Notes: generated from the sequence alone by a model not told the origin. Positions 8,253-17,298 are shown, numbered from the stretch's first letter. The stretch: 64,000 nucleotides of DNA from Tsukamurella sp. TY48 (GCF_019656655.1 NZ_BPMV01000001.1:1798001-1862000); one strand, 5' to 3'. Translations and numbers: made by a program.

Positions 8253-9353
8253 ATGTCGTCACTGATCGAATCCCCCAGCGCCACACCGCACCGCACCCCC
8301 ACGGGCGAGATGTTCGGATACCAACTCGACGCGCCAGGAAGCCTCTCGTTCCGCAGCCTTCCCGTCCCCAGCACACCGGAAGACGGTGTACTGATGCGCA
8401 CGATCGCCACCTCGATCTGCTCCACCGACATCTCGTTCTACGAGGGGAATCTGTTTCCTCAGCAGTATCCGGTGACCCTCGGGCACGAGTACCTCGGCCG
8501 CGTCGTCGAGGTCGGGCGGCGACTGTCCGGAATCAGCGTCGGCGAGCGCATCGTCTACTGGGGCCAGTCGGACTTCGGCGGACTCGCTCAATACCAGACT
8601 CTGCGTCCAGTTTTCGCGCGTCAGTCGCTGCGCGACCACTTCTTCGCCGAGCGCGACTTCATGGACGACGCTCGGGCCGCCGCCGTAGTCGTGCCCGACG
8701 AGATCGGAGACGATCACGCCTCGCTCATCGAACCGGTGACCGGTGCGCTCCGATCCATCCTCCGCAACCCGCCGGAGGTCGGTGATCGGGTGCTGGTCCT
8801 CGGCGCGGGCCCCATCGGCATCATCGCCGGCGCGATCTTCGCGGCGCTGTACGCAACGTCGGGCGTGGACGCCACGGACGCCGTCCCTGCGCGCACGGCG
8901 CAGGCCTCGCACTTCTTCGCGGACAACGCGTACCTGCCGGACGAACTCGCGGCCGTTCCGGAGAGCACCTACGACTACGTCTTCGATTGCCTCCCGCCGC
9001 TCAACGTCGCGGACCCGGCGGCCTGCCCGCGGCGCAATGCCATGCTCGCGCTCAAGCCCGGCGGTAGGTACGTGCTCTACGGTGCATCACAGACCCGGCA
9101 GTTGCTCGACACCTGGCTGATGCTGTCGAAGGGACTCCGGATCGTCTCGGCATCGTTCGACGTCCGCTCGTACCCGATGCACATGACGGCCCTGGTGATC
9201 GACAAGGCCATGGAACTCATCCGCCGCGGCATCGTTCCCGCCGCAGAGATGGTGACCCAGCGTGTCCCGTTCACGGACGCCGCCGCCGTGGAAGGTGTCT
9301 TCGCGAACTACCGCGGGACTCCTCACCTCAAGACCGTGATTCATCATGAGTGA
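8253..9353 (+). CDS. Zinc-dependent MDR alcohol dehydrogenase-like enzyme
   Basis: A 366-residue protein. Likely catalytic-zinc ligands are Cys56 (SICSTDIS), His78-Glu79 (LGHEYLGRV) and Glu160 (LIEPVTGALR). The nucleotide-binding Rossmann motif GAGPIG is at 184-189. The four-cysteine structural-zinc loop of classic alcohol dehydrogenases is absent. An upstream in-frame ATG at 8190 exists, but the ATG at 8253 has AAGGAAAGGG in front. The last eight bases overlap the following exporter gene (ATGAGTGA), so the two are translationally coupled. Oxidation or reduction of a polyol or hydroxy-metabolite is likely; the substrate is unknown. Confidence 0.85.
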   Translation: MSSLIESPSATPHRTPTGEMFGYQLDAPGSLSFRSLPVPSTPEDGVLMRTIATSICSTDISFYEGNLFPQQYPVTLGHEYLGRVVEVGRRLSGISVGERIVYWGQSDFGGLAQYQTLRPVFARQSLRDHFFAERDFMDDARAAAVVVPDEIGDDHASLIEPVTGALRSILRNPPEVGDRVLVLGAGPIGIIAGAIFAALYATSGVDATDAVPARTAQASHFFADNAYLPDELAAVPESTYDYVFDCLPPLNVADPAACPRRNAMLALKPGGRYVLYGASQTRQLLDTWLMLSKGLRIVSASFDVRSYPMHMTALVIDKAMELIRRGIVPAAEMVTQRVPFTDAAAVEGVFANYRGTPHLKTVIHHE

Positions 9354-10776
9354 GGTACTCACTCGGGCCGGCCGGCGGATCGCGGGGGCGCGGGGAACAC
9401 CCGCTGCGGTGCTCGCCGTAGCGTGCACGTGTCAGTTCATCATCGCGATCGACTACAACATCGTCTTCGTCGCACTGCCCACCATCGGCTCCGAGTTGAA
9501 CATCGGTAGCAGTGGCCTGCAATGGGTCGTCACCGCGTACACCGTCGCTGTCGGCGGCGTCCTCATCCTGGGCGGGCGCCTGTCGGATCGGGTCGGCTCC
9601 CGTCGCATCCTCATGGCGGGAATGGCGTTGTACGGACTCGGTTGCCTGATCAGCGCCGTCGGCGCCGACGCCTTCCTCCTGATCCTGGGCCGCTTCGTCC
9701 AGGGGACGGGCGCGGGACTCGCCACACCCGCCTCCCTCGCCCTGATCTACGCGGCGTTCAGCGATCCCGCCGAACGCCACCGAGCGCTCGGCGGTTGGGG
9801 CGCAGCCACCGCGATCGGCCTGGCAGCGGGGTCCGCGCTCGGTGGTGTGCTCACCGGGCTCCTGGGGTGGCCGTCGGTGTTCTGGGTCAACACCGTTTTC
9901 GCCGTGCTGGCGATCGCGCTGGCCGCCGCGCTCCTGCCCCCGGATGCCCTCGCGCGGTGGAACGACTTCGATGTCTTCGGCGCGATCCTCGCGACGATCG
10001 GCTCCGTTCTGATCATCTACTCCCTCGCATCGATCCCCGAAGCCGGCTTCTTCTCACTCGCGGGAGGTGGGGCGCTCGTCGCCGGGATCGTCGTGGGTGC
10101 CGTCTGGTTGCGGTGGGAGCGATCCGCCCGTTCTCCCCTGTTCCCCCCGCGGGCAGCGCGCGATCGCGGATTCCTGGGCGTCGCGATCGCGCTGATGGCC
10201 GCCCAGGGGATGCTCGGCGCCGGCTACTACGAGTACACCGAGTACCTGCAGGATCGACTCGGTTGGGGCGCGGTCTCGGCCGGCCTCGGCTTCCTGCCCC
10301 TCGCGGTCGTGTCGATAGTTCTCTCACGCAGGGCCGTTCCCGGTGCCCTGAACCGCTTCGGACCCGCTCGAGTGGTGACCGCCTGCTTCACGGGCTCGGC
10401 GCTGGCCTTCCTCGCACTCAGCGTCGCGTACGCCGCCGGCGCAGGTTTCGCGATCGTCCTCAGCATCATGCTGGTGTGGGCCGTGGCCTGCGCCTACCTC
10501 TTCCCCGCCGCGATGGCGCTTCTCGGCCACCTACCGATCTCGTCCGAACTGCCGGGCGTCATCTCGGCCGCGGGCTCGTCGGCGCGGCAGATCGGCGCCG
10601 GCATCGGGCTCGCGCTCGCGGTCATCGCATCGCGGCTCGTCGACGGAACGGGCTTCAGCGGGACCGCGGCCGCGTGCGCCACGATCGCGGCGATCTGCCT
10701 CGTCGGATTGGCGGGAGCGGTCGTCGCCGAGCGAGCCGCGCGCACCACACCCCAGACCGTCGGGATCGGCGGCTGA
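9346..10776 (+). CDS. MFS exporter, DHA2-like
   Basis: A 476-residue protein with about 14 hydrophobic segments. Motif A is LGGRLSDRVGSRRILMAG, and the segment after helix 4 (GWGAATAIGLAAGSALGGVLTG) matches the drug:proton antiporter pattern. The start overlaps the end of the upstream dehydrogenase by eight bases, and the ketosynthase-like gene follows after 38 bases. The three look like one operon, so this protein probably exports the product of the two enzymes (inference). Confidence 0.88.
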   Translation: MSEVLTRAGRRIAGARGTPAAVLAVACTCQFIIAIDYNIVFVALPTIGSELNIGSSGLQWVVTAYTVAVGGVLILGGRLSDRVGSRRILMAGMALYGLGCLISAVGADAFLLILGRFVQGTGAGLATPASLALIYAAFSDPAERHRALGGWGAATAIGLAAGSALGGVLTGLLGWPSVFWVNTVFAVLAIALAAALLPPDALARWNDFDVFGAILATIGSVLIIYSLASIPEAGFFSLAGGGALVAGIVVGAVWLRWERSARSPLFPPRAARDRGFLGVAIALMAAQGMLGAGYYEYTEYLQDRLGWGAVSAGLGFLPLAVVSIVLSRRAVPGALNRFGPARVVTACFTGSALAFLALSVAYAAGAGFAIVLSIMLVWAVACAYLFPAAMALLGHLPISSELPGVISAAGSSARQIGAGIGLALAVIASRLVDGTGFSGTAAACATIAAICLVGLAGAVVAERAARTTPQTVGIGG

Positions 10777-10814
10777 AACCGTCGGCCACCTACCGCCAGA
10801 GAGCGAGGAACGCC

Positions 10815-11828
10815 ATGTACTCGAACATCGTCATCAAGTCGACCGGCGCCGTGATCGGAGAGCTCATCCCGATGGACCAGGCGGTGCAGGCCGGGCTCTA
10901 CTCGGCGAAGGAGGCCGATGCGGACGGCTACGAATCCCTCGCCGTATCCCATCGCGCCCCTGTCGATTCCGCGATCGCGGCCGCGCGTCTGGCACTCGCC
11001 AAGATCGACCCTGCCGAGGAGAACTTCACCTACGTCTCGCACTCCTCGACCGCGTACCAAGGTCTGGACTACTGGTCGCCGACGCCCTACATCCAGGCCG
11101 AGACGGTCGGCGGCCAGGCGTCTCCCCTGGAGATCAAGCAGAACTGCAACGGCGCCATGTCCGCGATCCACCTGTTGTCGCGCGTCTTGACGGCCTCGGA
11201 CCATCCGGAGTCCGCACTCATCACCGCGGCCGATCGCTACGCCCTCCCGGACTTCGACCGGTACAACTCGGACAAGGGCCTCCCGCGCGGAGACGGCGCT
11301 GTGGCACTCGTCCTATCGAACTCCGGCACCGGGGTCGCCCGCGTGCTGTCCACCTGCGCCATCGGGGACGTCGGCCACGAACGTATGTACCGCGGCACGT
11401 CCGAGTGGGGCGATCAGAGCTGGGCGCACGGAAGACCGGTCGACCTCCGTATCCGGTTGAAGGAGTACTTCAGCACCGGCGCGGACCGCGACGACATCGT
11501 CCGCGTGCTGGACCGCGGCATGGAGCGGGTGATCACCACGCTCCTGGCCGACGCCGGCTGCAAGGCAGGTGATATCGAGAGATTCGTGTTCTCCAACTCG
11601 GGTAACACACTTGTCGATTGGAACTCGCGTCGGGAGAAGTTCGGAATCACCCGTGAGCGCACGACCTGGCCCGCGGGTCGGAAGCTCGGGCACATGGGGG
11701 CAGCGGATCAGATCGAGGGCCTCAATCGCCTCCTCGACGACGGTGATGTCATCAGTGGTGATCTCGTCATGCTGATCGGAATCGGGGGCGGGTTCAGTTT
11801 CAGCGGCGTCCTCGTCGAAATCGCCTAG
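10815..11828 (+). CDS. Atypical ketoacyl-ACP synthase III-like enzyme
   Basis: A 337-residue thiolase-fold protein. The nucleophile is Cys111 in EIKQNCNGAMSAIHL, at the position of FabH Cys112. The FabH catalytic histidine of the PHQAN motif is replaced (FSNSGN, 259-264). The region of the catalytic Asn reads LGHMGAADQ (291-299) instead of HGNTSA. The C-terminal GIGGGFSFSG is conserved. This GHxGAxD pattern is, from memory, like acyltransferase-type KS-III relatives in natural-product pathways such as CerJ, which make esters rather than new carbon-carbon bonds. ATG 10815 is preceded by GAGGAA. The stop overlaps the convergent LysR gene. Confidence 0.8.
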   Translation: MYSNIVIKSTGAVIGELIPMDQAVQAGLYSAKEADADGYESLAVSHRAPVDSAIAAARLALAKIDPAEENFTYVSHSSTAYQGLDYWSPTPYIQAETVGGQASPLEIKQNCNGAMSAIHLLSRVLTASDHPESALITAADRYALPDFDRYNSDKGLPRGDGAVALVLSNSGTGVARVLSTCAIGDVGHERMYRGTSEWGDQSWAHGRPVDLRIRLKEYFSTGADRDDIVRVLDRGMERVITTLLADAGCKAGDIERFVFSNSGNTLVDWNSRREKFGITRERTTWPAGRKLGHMGAADQIEGLNRLLDDGDVISGDLVMLIGIGGGFSFSGVLVEIA

Positions 11829-12733
11829 ATCTCATCCGCTCCGGCGGGACGCCTCTCCACCCTCGAGCGGCGGCACGCGTCCAGGATCACCTGGTGACGC
11901 GGAGAATCGCGCTTGGCGGTCACCAGGAAAGCAGCCAGCGTGATCGGCTTCGCCAGTCGCGAGCTCACGATGCCCTCATAGCCCTGCGTCGCCTCGAACT
12001 CCTGGTACATCACCGTCCACGTGTTGTGCGCATGCGCGACCATCTCGGCGAAGGTCACCTCGGGCGACGTGAACGGAATCCCTCGCCGCGGAGTCAGGCC
12101 CTCCGCCGCCATGGCGCCGAGCAGGGTGGCGTGAAGTGCCGGGTTGCCGTCCTCGGGTCCCAGTGCCACCGGGTACTCGGCGAGATCGCGGAGCTCGAGC
12201 TCATCACGCCCCGCCAGCGGATGGCTCGCCGCGAGGGCGACCTCCATTCTGTCGTTCCACACATGGTGTGCCGCAACGGCGCTGTTGCGCACCCGCCCCC
12301 GGACCAGGGCCGCGTCCAGCTCTCCCGCATCGACCATCCTGCACCGCTCGGCCGGTGCTGCGTACACCGTGGTCGTCGAGTAACCCGATTCGGCGAGGCG
12401 CCGAAGGATGCTCGGCAATCGCCGCCCCATCCCCAGCCCGACTCCGATGCGCAGTCGGTGGTCGCTGTCGCTACTCGACTCGGCGAGGAACGGGAGCTCA
12501 TCGCAGTCCTCGACGATGCGACGGATGTGCGGCATGAGACGCGATCCGTGCTCCGTCACGGTGATCGATCGTCGGCTGCGGTCGAACAGCTCGACTCCCA
12601 GCTCCCGTTCGAGTCTCCGGATCTGTTCACTCACCACGGACTGCTGAACGTGAAGCCTGGCGGCGGCTCTGCCGAAGTGCATCTCGTCGGAGACCGCGAG
12701 GAAGTACCGCAACTGTCTCAGTTCGAGCGACAT
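11825..12733 (-). CDS. LysR-family transcriptional regulator
   Basis: A 302-residue protein. The N-terminal winged HTH is MSLELRQLRYFLAVSDEMHF, GRAAARLHVQQSVVSEQIRR and LERELGVELFDRS, followed by a periplasmic-binding-like effector domain. The frame is open for 87 codons further upstream, but ATG 12733 has GGAGGAAG directly before it and matches the usual LysR N-terminus. It is divergent from an NAD(P)-binding oxidoreductase gene and convergent with the ketosynthase-like gene. It probably controls the divergent neighbour in response to a small metabolite. Confidence 0.9.
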   Translation of the reverse strand: MSLELRQLRYFLAVSDEMHFGRAAARLHVQQSVVSEQIRRLERELGVELFDRSRRSITVTEHGSRLMPHIRRIVEDCDELPFLAESSSDSDHRLRIGVGLGMGRRLPSILRRLAESGYSTTTVYAAPAERCRMVDAGELDAALVRGRVRNSAVAAHHVWNDRMEVALAASHPLAGRDELELRDLAEYPVALGPEDGNPALHATLLGAMAAEGLTPRRGIPFTSPEVTFAEMVAHAHNTWTVMYQEFEATQGYEGIVSSRLAKPITLAAFLVTAKRDSPRHQVILDACRRSRVERRPAGADEI

Positions 12734-12769
12734 CGCTTCCTCCCGCGGGTGATCCCACTCATCTTGGAC

Positions 12770-12788
12770 CGCGAAGACTGATTTCGCG
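12770..12788. promoter_or_regulatory. Candidate LysR binding site
   Basis: CGCGAA-N7-TTCGCG is a perfect 6-base inverted repeat. It lies in the 130-base space between the divergent LysR gene (start 12733) and the oxidoreductase gene (start 12864). LysR regulators normally bind such dyads between divergent genes; binding here is inferred. Confidence 0.45.
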
Positions 12789-12863
12789 ATTCGAGCCTCG
12801 ATCCCGGCGTCCATCACCCGCATCGTGGGAAGCGTCCCCATCCGAACAGACAGGAGCACGACC

Positions 12864-13454
12864 ATGGCACAGATCACGATCGTCGGAACCGGCAGCGTCG
12901 GCGGGCCCCTCGCCACCACCGCCACCCGGACCGGACACGAGACCACAAGTATCACGCGCGCCACGGACGCCAGCGAGGCGCTGGGCGTCCTCAAAACGGC
13001 CGACCTCGTCTTCCTCGCTCTCCCTTATGAGGCGGCCCTCGACCTTCCCGTCGACTGGAAGGACGCGCTGGCCGACAAGGTCGTCGTCGACGTCACCAAC
13101 CCGCTCAAGCCCGACTTCTCAGGCCTCACCCTGGGTTTCGACGTCTCCGGTGCCGAACGAGTGGCTGCCGCGCTTCCGAAGAGCTCGGTCGTCAAGGCGC
13201 TCAACGCCGTCCTGGCGCCCAACCACGACCCCTCCGCATATCCCGCCGACTCCGTCTTCGTTCCGGTCGCTTCGGACGACGATGCCGCGAAGGCCACGGT
13301 GATCGCCGTCCTCGCCTCCCTCGGATTCGCGCCCATCGACGCCGGGCCGCTGGCCAACGCGCGCTACATCGAGCCGCTCGCCGAGCTTCTGGTTCAGTTG
13401 GCCTACTTCCAGAACAACGGCACGCAGATCGCCCTGTCGCTGCTGCGGGCCTGA
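12864..13454 (+). CDS. NAD(P)-binding oxidoreductase, F420-dependent NADP reductase-like
   Basis: A 196-residue protein beginning MAQITIVGTGSVGGPLATTA, a Rossmann GxGxxG dinucleotide site. ADLVFLALPYEA and VVVDVTNPLKPDF follow, as in the NADP oxidoreductase/F420H2:NADP+ family. The C-terminal half (LGFAPIDAGPLANARYIEPL) is also typical. An in-frame ATG at 12825 exists, but ATG 12864 has AGGAG seven bases upstream. It is divergent from the LysR gene. Whether F420 or another hydride donor is used cannot be read from sequence. Confidence 0.85.
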   Translation: MAQITIVGTGSVGGPLATTATRTGHETTSITRATDASEALGVLKTADLVFLALPYEAALDLPVDWKDALADKVVVDVTNPLKPDFSGLTLGFDVSGAERVAAALPKSSVVKALNAVLAPNHDPSAYPADSVFVPVASDDDAAKATVIAVLASLGFAPIDAGPLANARYIEPLAELLVQLAYFQNNGTQIALSLLRA

Positions 13455-13844
13455 CCCGGGGAGCCGGCGGCGCGCTCGGCGGCGCCGGCGGCGCGACGGC
13501 TCCGGACGGTGCATGATCGTCCGGCTCACCGGCCGGACGAGCGCTCGTGACCCGTGTGCCCCATTCCGGCACACGGGTCACACCGGCCGTCGGCCGGACG
13601 CGCTGTCACCAGGCCATCGGCGGCGAAGAGCGCCCTCCCGGCACCCCGCGCAACCGATCACCACGACTCTAGAAGCGCGGCCGGGCGCCGAGACACACGA
13701 TTCGTGTGCCTCGTCCCGGGCGCGCTCACCGAGCGCGCACGGCCGAGTGGCTGGAAGATGGCGTCGACGGTGCGGTGGCGGGGCGCGGACACCGAGGGAC
13801 CTGCCGCCGTCGGAACGAGTCGATAGGACGGGGCGGAGGCGATC
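13455..13844. other. Gene-free region with two strong hairpins
   Basis: No convincing gene. Just after the oxidoreductase stop there is a hairpin with 7-base arms at 13502-13524 (CCGGACG/CGTCCGG). It is followed by a perfect 14-base-arm hairpin at 13547-13581. The rest is GC-rich leader in front of the XRE regulator. Confidence 0.5.
13547..13581 (+). terminator. Probable terminator downstream of the oxidoreductase gene
   Basis: Arms GTGACCCGTGTGCC and GGCACACGGGTCAC are perfectly complementary over 14 bases with a seven-base loop. There is no T-run, which is common for actinobacterial terminators. The hairpin lies 93 bases past the oxidoreductase stop and ahead of the next regulator. Confidence 0.65.
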
Positions 13845-14978
13845 ATGGAGTCCGACACTCTGGGGGACCGGATCAAGTCGTGGCGTCTGCGACGCGGCAT
13901 GTCGCAACAGGACCTCGCCGACCGGATGTCCCGCTCGAAGTCCTGGATCCAGAAACTCGAGGGCAGCGAACGACACAGCGACCCGAGGCTGAGCGTCCTC
14001 CGTGAGGTCTCGCAGGCCTTGGGCGTCTCCCTCCCCGTCCTCATGGGCAGCCGGCACGACCGTGACGAGGCTCCCGGGCGGAGCCTGCGCGAGATCGATG
14101 AGAGGGTGGCGTGCGCCCCCTTGTCGACTCCGATGGACGCCGACCTCGCCCCGATTCGCAAGCAGGTGCGATGGGCGCACCACGCCTACGCGAACGCGCA
14201 GTACGTGCAGCTGGCCGCAGCGTTGCCCGACCTGATCACGGCCGTCCACGAGGCGAGAGGTGCCTCGGCACTGAAGTCCGACGTCTATCGGCTGGTCACC
14301 TACACCGCGTTCAAGCACGGCGCGATCCACCTCGCCGGCAGGGCGGCGGACAGATCGCTGGAATCGGCCACCGATCGGGAGTCGAAGCTGCTGGCGGTGG
14401 AGGCGTACGCCCTCGCGTTCTCGCGGATTCCCGAATCGGCCGCAGCTGCAGCCGCACTCGTCACCGCTGTGAGCGAGCGGTGGCGGGATCTGGATTCGAG
14501 CCCGCTCTACGGGGCGGCCCTCCTCCAAGGTGCGGTGGCGGCCGCTGCGGCCACGGACGGCCACCGCGCCCTGGCGCTCCTCGCGCGTGCCGAATCGACG
14601 GCCGAGCAGCAGAACGGAGCCGACAGCGGTGGCACCGGTTTCGGCGCCACCAACGTGCGACTGCACTACGTGGACGTCTACGCCCGGCTGGGGAAGTACG
14701 GCAAGAGTCGCGATCTCGCTCAGAGTCTGCTGGATTCCCCCGCGCTCAAGGAACTCTCGCGCGAGCGCCAGGCCCATTTCCGGCTCGACCTCGCGCTCCT
14801 CATCGCGAACGATCAGCCGGCGTCGGCCTGCGCTCATCTGCTGGAGGTGTCGCGCACCGCACCGGCCCAGCTGCTCCACCCCGACGCCACGAACCTGATG
14901 CGCACGTTGATGAATGCCGGTCCCGTATCCGGCGACTTCGAGCGACTGTGCACCACCATCTTAGGATCGGAAACATGA
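13845..14978 (+). CDS. XRE-family regulator with helical-repeat C-terminus
   Basis: A 377-residue protein. Residues 5-60 form an XRE helix-turn-helix (LGDRIKSWRLRRGMSQQDLA, then RSKSWIQKLEGSERHS). About 300 helical residues follow, resembling TPR-like sensor domains seen in actinobacterial XRE regulators. The start follows GGACGGGGCGGAGGCGATC, which contains a GGAGG-like site. The stop overlaps the flavoprotein start (ATGA), so the two are translationally coupled. XRE plus flavoprotein pairs recur in actinomycetes, from memory; regulation of the flavoprotein/transporter operon is a reasonable inference. Confidence 0.85.
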   Translation: MESDTLGDRIKSWRLRRGMSQQDLADRMSRSKSWIQKLEGSERHSDPRLSVLREVSQALGVSLPVLMGSRHDRDEAPGRSLREIDERVACAPLSTPMDADLAPIRKQVRWAHHAYANAQYVQLAAALPDLITAVHEARGASALKSDVYRLVTYTAFKHGAIHLAGRAADRSLESATDRESKLLAVEAYALAFSRIPESAAAAAALVTAVSERWRDLDSSPLYGAALLQGAVAAAAATDGHRALALLARAESTAEQQNGADSGGTGFGATNVRLHYVDVYARLGKYGKSRDLAQSLLDSPALKELSRERQAHFRLDLALLIANDQPASACAHLLEVSRTAPAQLLHPDATNLMRTLMNAGPVSGDFERLCTTILGSET

Positions 14979-15493
14979 ACCGACCGACCCTGTATCTGAT
15001 CGGCTGCGCCTCACCACCCGTTCTCCAGATGCACGAATGGGTCGACCGTGCACACGGTGCCGGATGGCGGCCGTGCGTCATCCTGAGCGAGGCCGCGAGT
15101 TCGTGGTTGACCGCAGACCAGGTGCGTCACCTGACGGAGGCCACCGGATACCCGATCCGTTCGGTTCCCCGGACACCGTCGGACCCTGATCCCCTGCCTC
15201 CGGCCGAGGCCGCCATCGGGGTTCCCGTCACCTTCTCCACCTTCAACAAGATCGCCATGGGACTGACCGACACCATCCCGGCGGGAAAGATCTGCGAACT
15301 GGCCGGGTCGGGTGTGCCCGTCGTTCTGATCCCCCGGTTCCATGAGGCCAACCTGTCCCACCCGCAACTACCACTGAGCAGGAAAGCCCTGGCCGCCATG
15401 CAGATACGAGTGGCACCCACCGAGAACGCCGACGACCCCGCCTTCGATCGCGAATTCGACACGGCGTTGACATGGTTGCGCGCATCGCTCTGA
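14975..15493 (+). CDS. Flavoprotein-family (PF02441-like) enzyme
   Basis: A 172-residue protein that starts TLYLIGCASPPVLQMHEWVD and has the flavoprotein hallmarks VTFSTFNKIAMGLTDT and VPVVLIPRFHEANLSHP. The family comprises FMN-binding decarboxylases of the CoaC/EpiD type and relatives. Its catalytic histidine cannot be assigned with confidence here. The gene overlaps the XRE regulator by four bases and the MFS gene by 22 bases, so the three are one operon. A role in modifying a small metabolite that the MFS protein carries is inferred. Confidence 0.75.
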   Translation: MNRPTLYLIGCASPPVLQMHEWVDRAHGAGWRPCVILSEAASSWLTADQVRHLTEATGYPIRSVPRTPSDPDPLPPAEAAIGVPVTFSTFNKIAMGLTDTIPAGKICELAGSGVPVVLIPRFHEANLSHPQLPLSRKALAAMQIRVAPTENADDPAFDREFDTALTWLRASL

Positions 15494-16614
15494 TCGTCGC
15501 GCTCGGTTCCTTCACCTTCGGGTACGACCTGGGATCGACCGCGACGGCCCTCGGGCACCTGGCCAAGCAATGGAATCTCAGCGCAGCCGAATTCGGGTTC
15601 ACGACTGCGGTACTGCCCGCCGCCGCAACGATATCCGCACTCGCTGCGGGCGAGTTGGCGGACCGCGTGACCCCGACGAGGGCGATCGCCGTATCGAACC
15701 TGACATTGATTGCGGGGTCGGTCGCGTCCGCGCTGGCACCGACCTTTCAGGTCATGATCGGCGCGCGTCTGCTCCTGGGCGTGGGAATCGGTGCCATGGC
15801 CACTCTCACGCCGCTGTACCTCCGCCTGCTGGCTCCCACCGGGGAGACCGGGCGGTATACCGCTCTCCACCAAGCGATGATCGCCGCCGGATACGCGGGC
15901 GCCAGCGCGGCCACGATCGTCGCGGGTGCCGACAACACCTTCCTGGTGCTGCTCCTGGGAGGGCTCGCGCCAGTGATCATCCTGCTCAACGTCCGAGCGA
16001 TCGCCGCGAGGTTGCCCGCGATCCGGACGACCGCATCGTCGAGCGACTCGGGGGCAGTGCGCTGGAGTGCGGTCGTGGTCGCCGTCCTGCAACAACTCAC
16101 CGGCATCAGCGCGCTCGTGTACTACGCGCCGACGGTGCTCCAAGAGGTGGGCGCGACGGAGACGACGGCAACCCTCCTCCTGCTCGGCATCAGCACGCTG
16201 AGCGTGGCGTCCTGCGTCGCAGCGGGACATCTCGCGGATCGCTACGGGCGGGTGCCGCTGCTCCAAGCCGGCGCGATCTCACTGGCGATCTCGATGACGG
16301 TGATCGGGCTGGCCTTCCAGTTCCACTCACTCCCGAGCCTCGCGGCAGCCACCGGCGTGGTCCTGATCGTCTTCCCCGCCACCTGGGGCGCACTCGCGTG
16401 GACCGCCATCACCGATCTCGCTCCGGCGGACCGCCCCGGCCGGACGATCGGCGCCGCGACGACGGCGAACTGGGTGACGACCGCGCTCCTGTCCTGGATC
16501 GCACCGTTCATCATCGCTGCGCGGTCGCCCGTACCCACCTGGTCGTTCATCTGCTTCGGAGTGATGTCGGTGTTCGCGGGGCTCTGGATCCGCAGGGCGC
16601 TGTCCCGGGGCTGA
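15472..16614 (+). CDS. MFS transporter, sugar-porter-like
   Basis: A 380-residue protein with about 11-12 membrane segments. It opens with VARIALIVALGSFTFGYDLG, contains the motif GELADRVTPTRAIAVSN after helix 2, VLQQLTGISALVYYAPTVLQ in the second half, and GHLADRYGRVPLLQAG after helix 8. These resemble sugar-porter family members. The protein is shorter than typical sugar porters (about 450), with a short N-terminus. It overlaps the flavoprotein gene by 22 bases. The direction of transport and substrate are unknown. Confidence 0.8.
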   Translation: MVARIALIVALGSFTFGYDLGSTATALGHLAKQWNLSAAEFGFTTAVLPAAATISALAAGELADRVTPTRAIAVSNLTLIAGSVASALAPTFQVMIGARLLLGVGIGAMATLTPLYLRLLAPTGETGRYTALHQAMIAAGYAGASAATIVAGADNTFLVLLLGGLAPVIILLNVRAIAARLPAIRTTASSSDSGAVRWSAVVVAVLQQLTGISALVYYAPTVLQEVGATETTATLLLLGISTLSVASCVAAGHLADRYGRVPLLQAGAISLAISMTVIGLAFQFHSLPSLAAATGVVLIVFPATWGALAWTAITDLAPADRPGRTIGAATTANWVTTALLSWIAPFIIAARSPVPTWSFICFGVMSVFAGLWIRRALSRG

Positions 16615-16734
16615 GCTTGGCAGCCCCATCCGGGGCTAGAGCTTGTTGCACCGCGCGGCCTCAGTCCCGATGACCAACCTCATTACATAAGGCTTTTCAG
16701 AAAATCTCGCGGAGACTACTTCATTCCCGCTCTA

Positions 16735-17298
16735 CTAGACTGCTGATACCAATTCGCTAAAGTTCTCTGGAATTGGGTCTCCGGAGCGGAGTCCTAGATC
16801 TTTCATCACCCGCAACGCTTTTGCGCAGTAGATCAGATATTCAGCCGTGGAGACGGTGTGATTCGCCCGGTCGCTGGGGTTCTCCAGGCCTGAAACAAAC
16901 TGAGGAGGATTAACGGGAACACACTCCGATTCCCCTATCGAGGATCGATCATTCGAGTTCAGCCATGCGTTAAATGAAGATGCATCAACAGCATTTAGCA
17001 TCGCCTCGCTCGGAAGTAGGCGCACAAACGACGCGAGATCGACAGTTTGATCATTTCCCATCGTAGAAGGATCAAAGATCCAAACCGGTGAGTTAGCGGC
17101 ACCACCTTCGCCGGCATCGACCCAGTACTGCACACCGCGCCAGTCTCCTGCAATGACCCTGGCCTGCTTACCTAGGATTGCACTGATGATGCTAGACAGT
17201 GTGCTTGCAGCGTTGGCGTCGTACACTTGCATCGCTCCACTTCCGATTGACACGAAAGCGTCACCGCTAGACGAGTCTCCTGATTCAACGGTAGCCAT
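16735..17298 (-). CDS. Putative immunity protein of the adjacent polymorphic toxin
   Basis: A 187-residue soluble, acidic protein with no signal peptide, located 50 bases downstream of the toxin gene on the same strand. This is the usual place for the immunity gene. It contains VIAGDWRGVQYWVDAGEGGA and VWIFDPSTMGNDQTVDLASF but no family that I recognise. Starts at 17328 and 17316 are possible; ATG 17298 has GGAAAGG in front and is preferred. The gene is visibly richer in A+T than the genes around it, as is the toxin tip, which suggests recent acquisition. The immunity role is inferred from position only. Confidence 0.6.
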   Translation of the reverse strand: MATVESGDSSSGDAFVSIGSGAMQVYDANAASTLSSIISAILGKQARVIAGDWRGVQYWVDAGEGGAANSPVWIFDPSTMGNDQTVDLASFVRLLPSEAMLNAVDASSFNAWLNSNDRSSIGESECVPVNPPQFVSGLENPSDRANHTVSTAEYLIYCAKALRVMKDLGLRSGDPIPENFSELVSAV

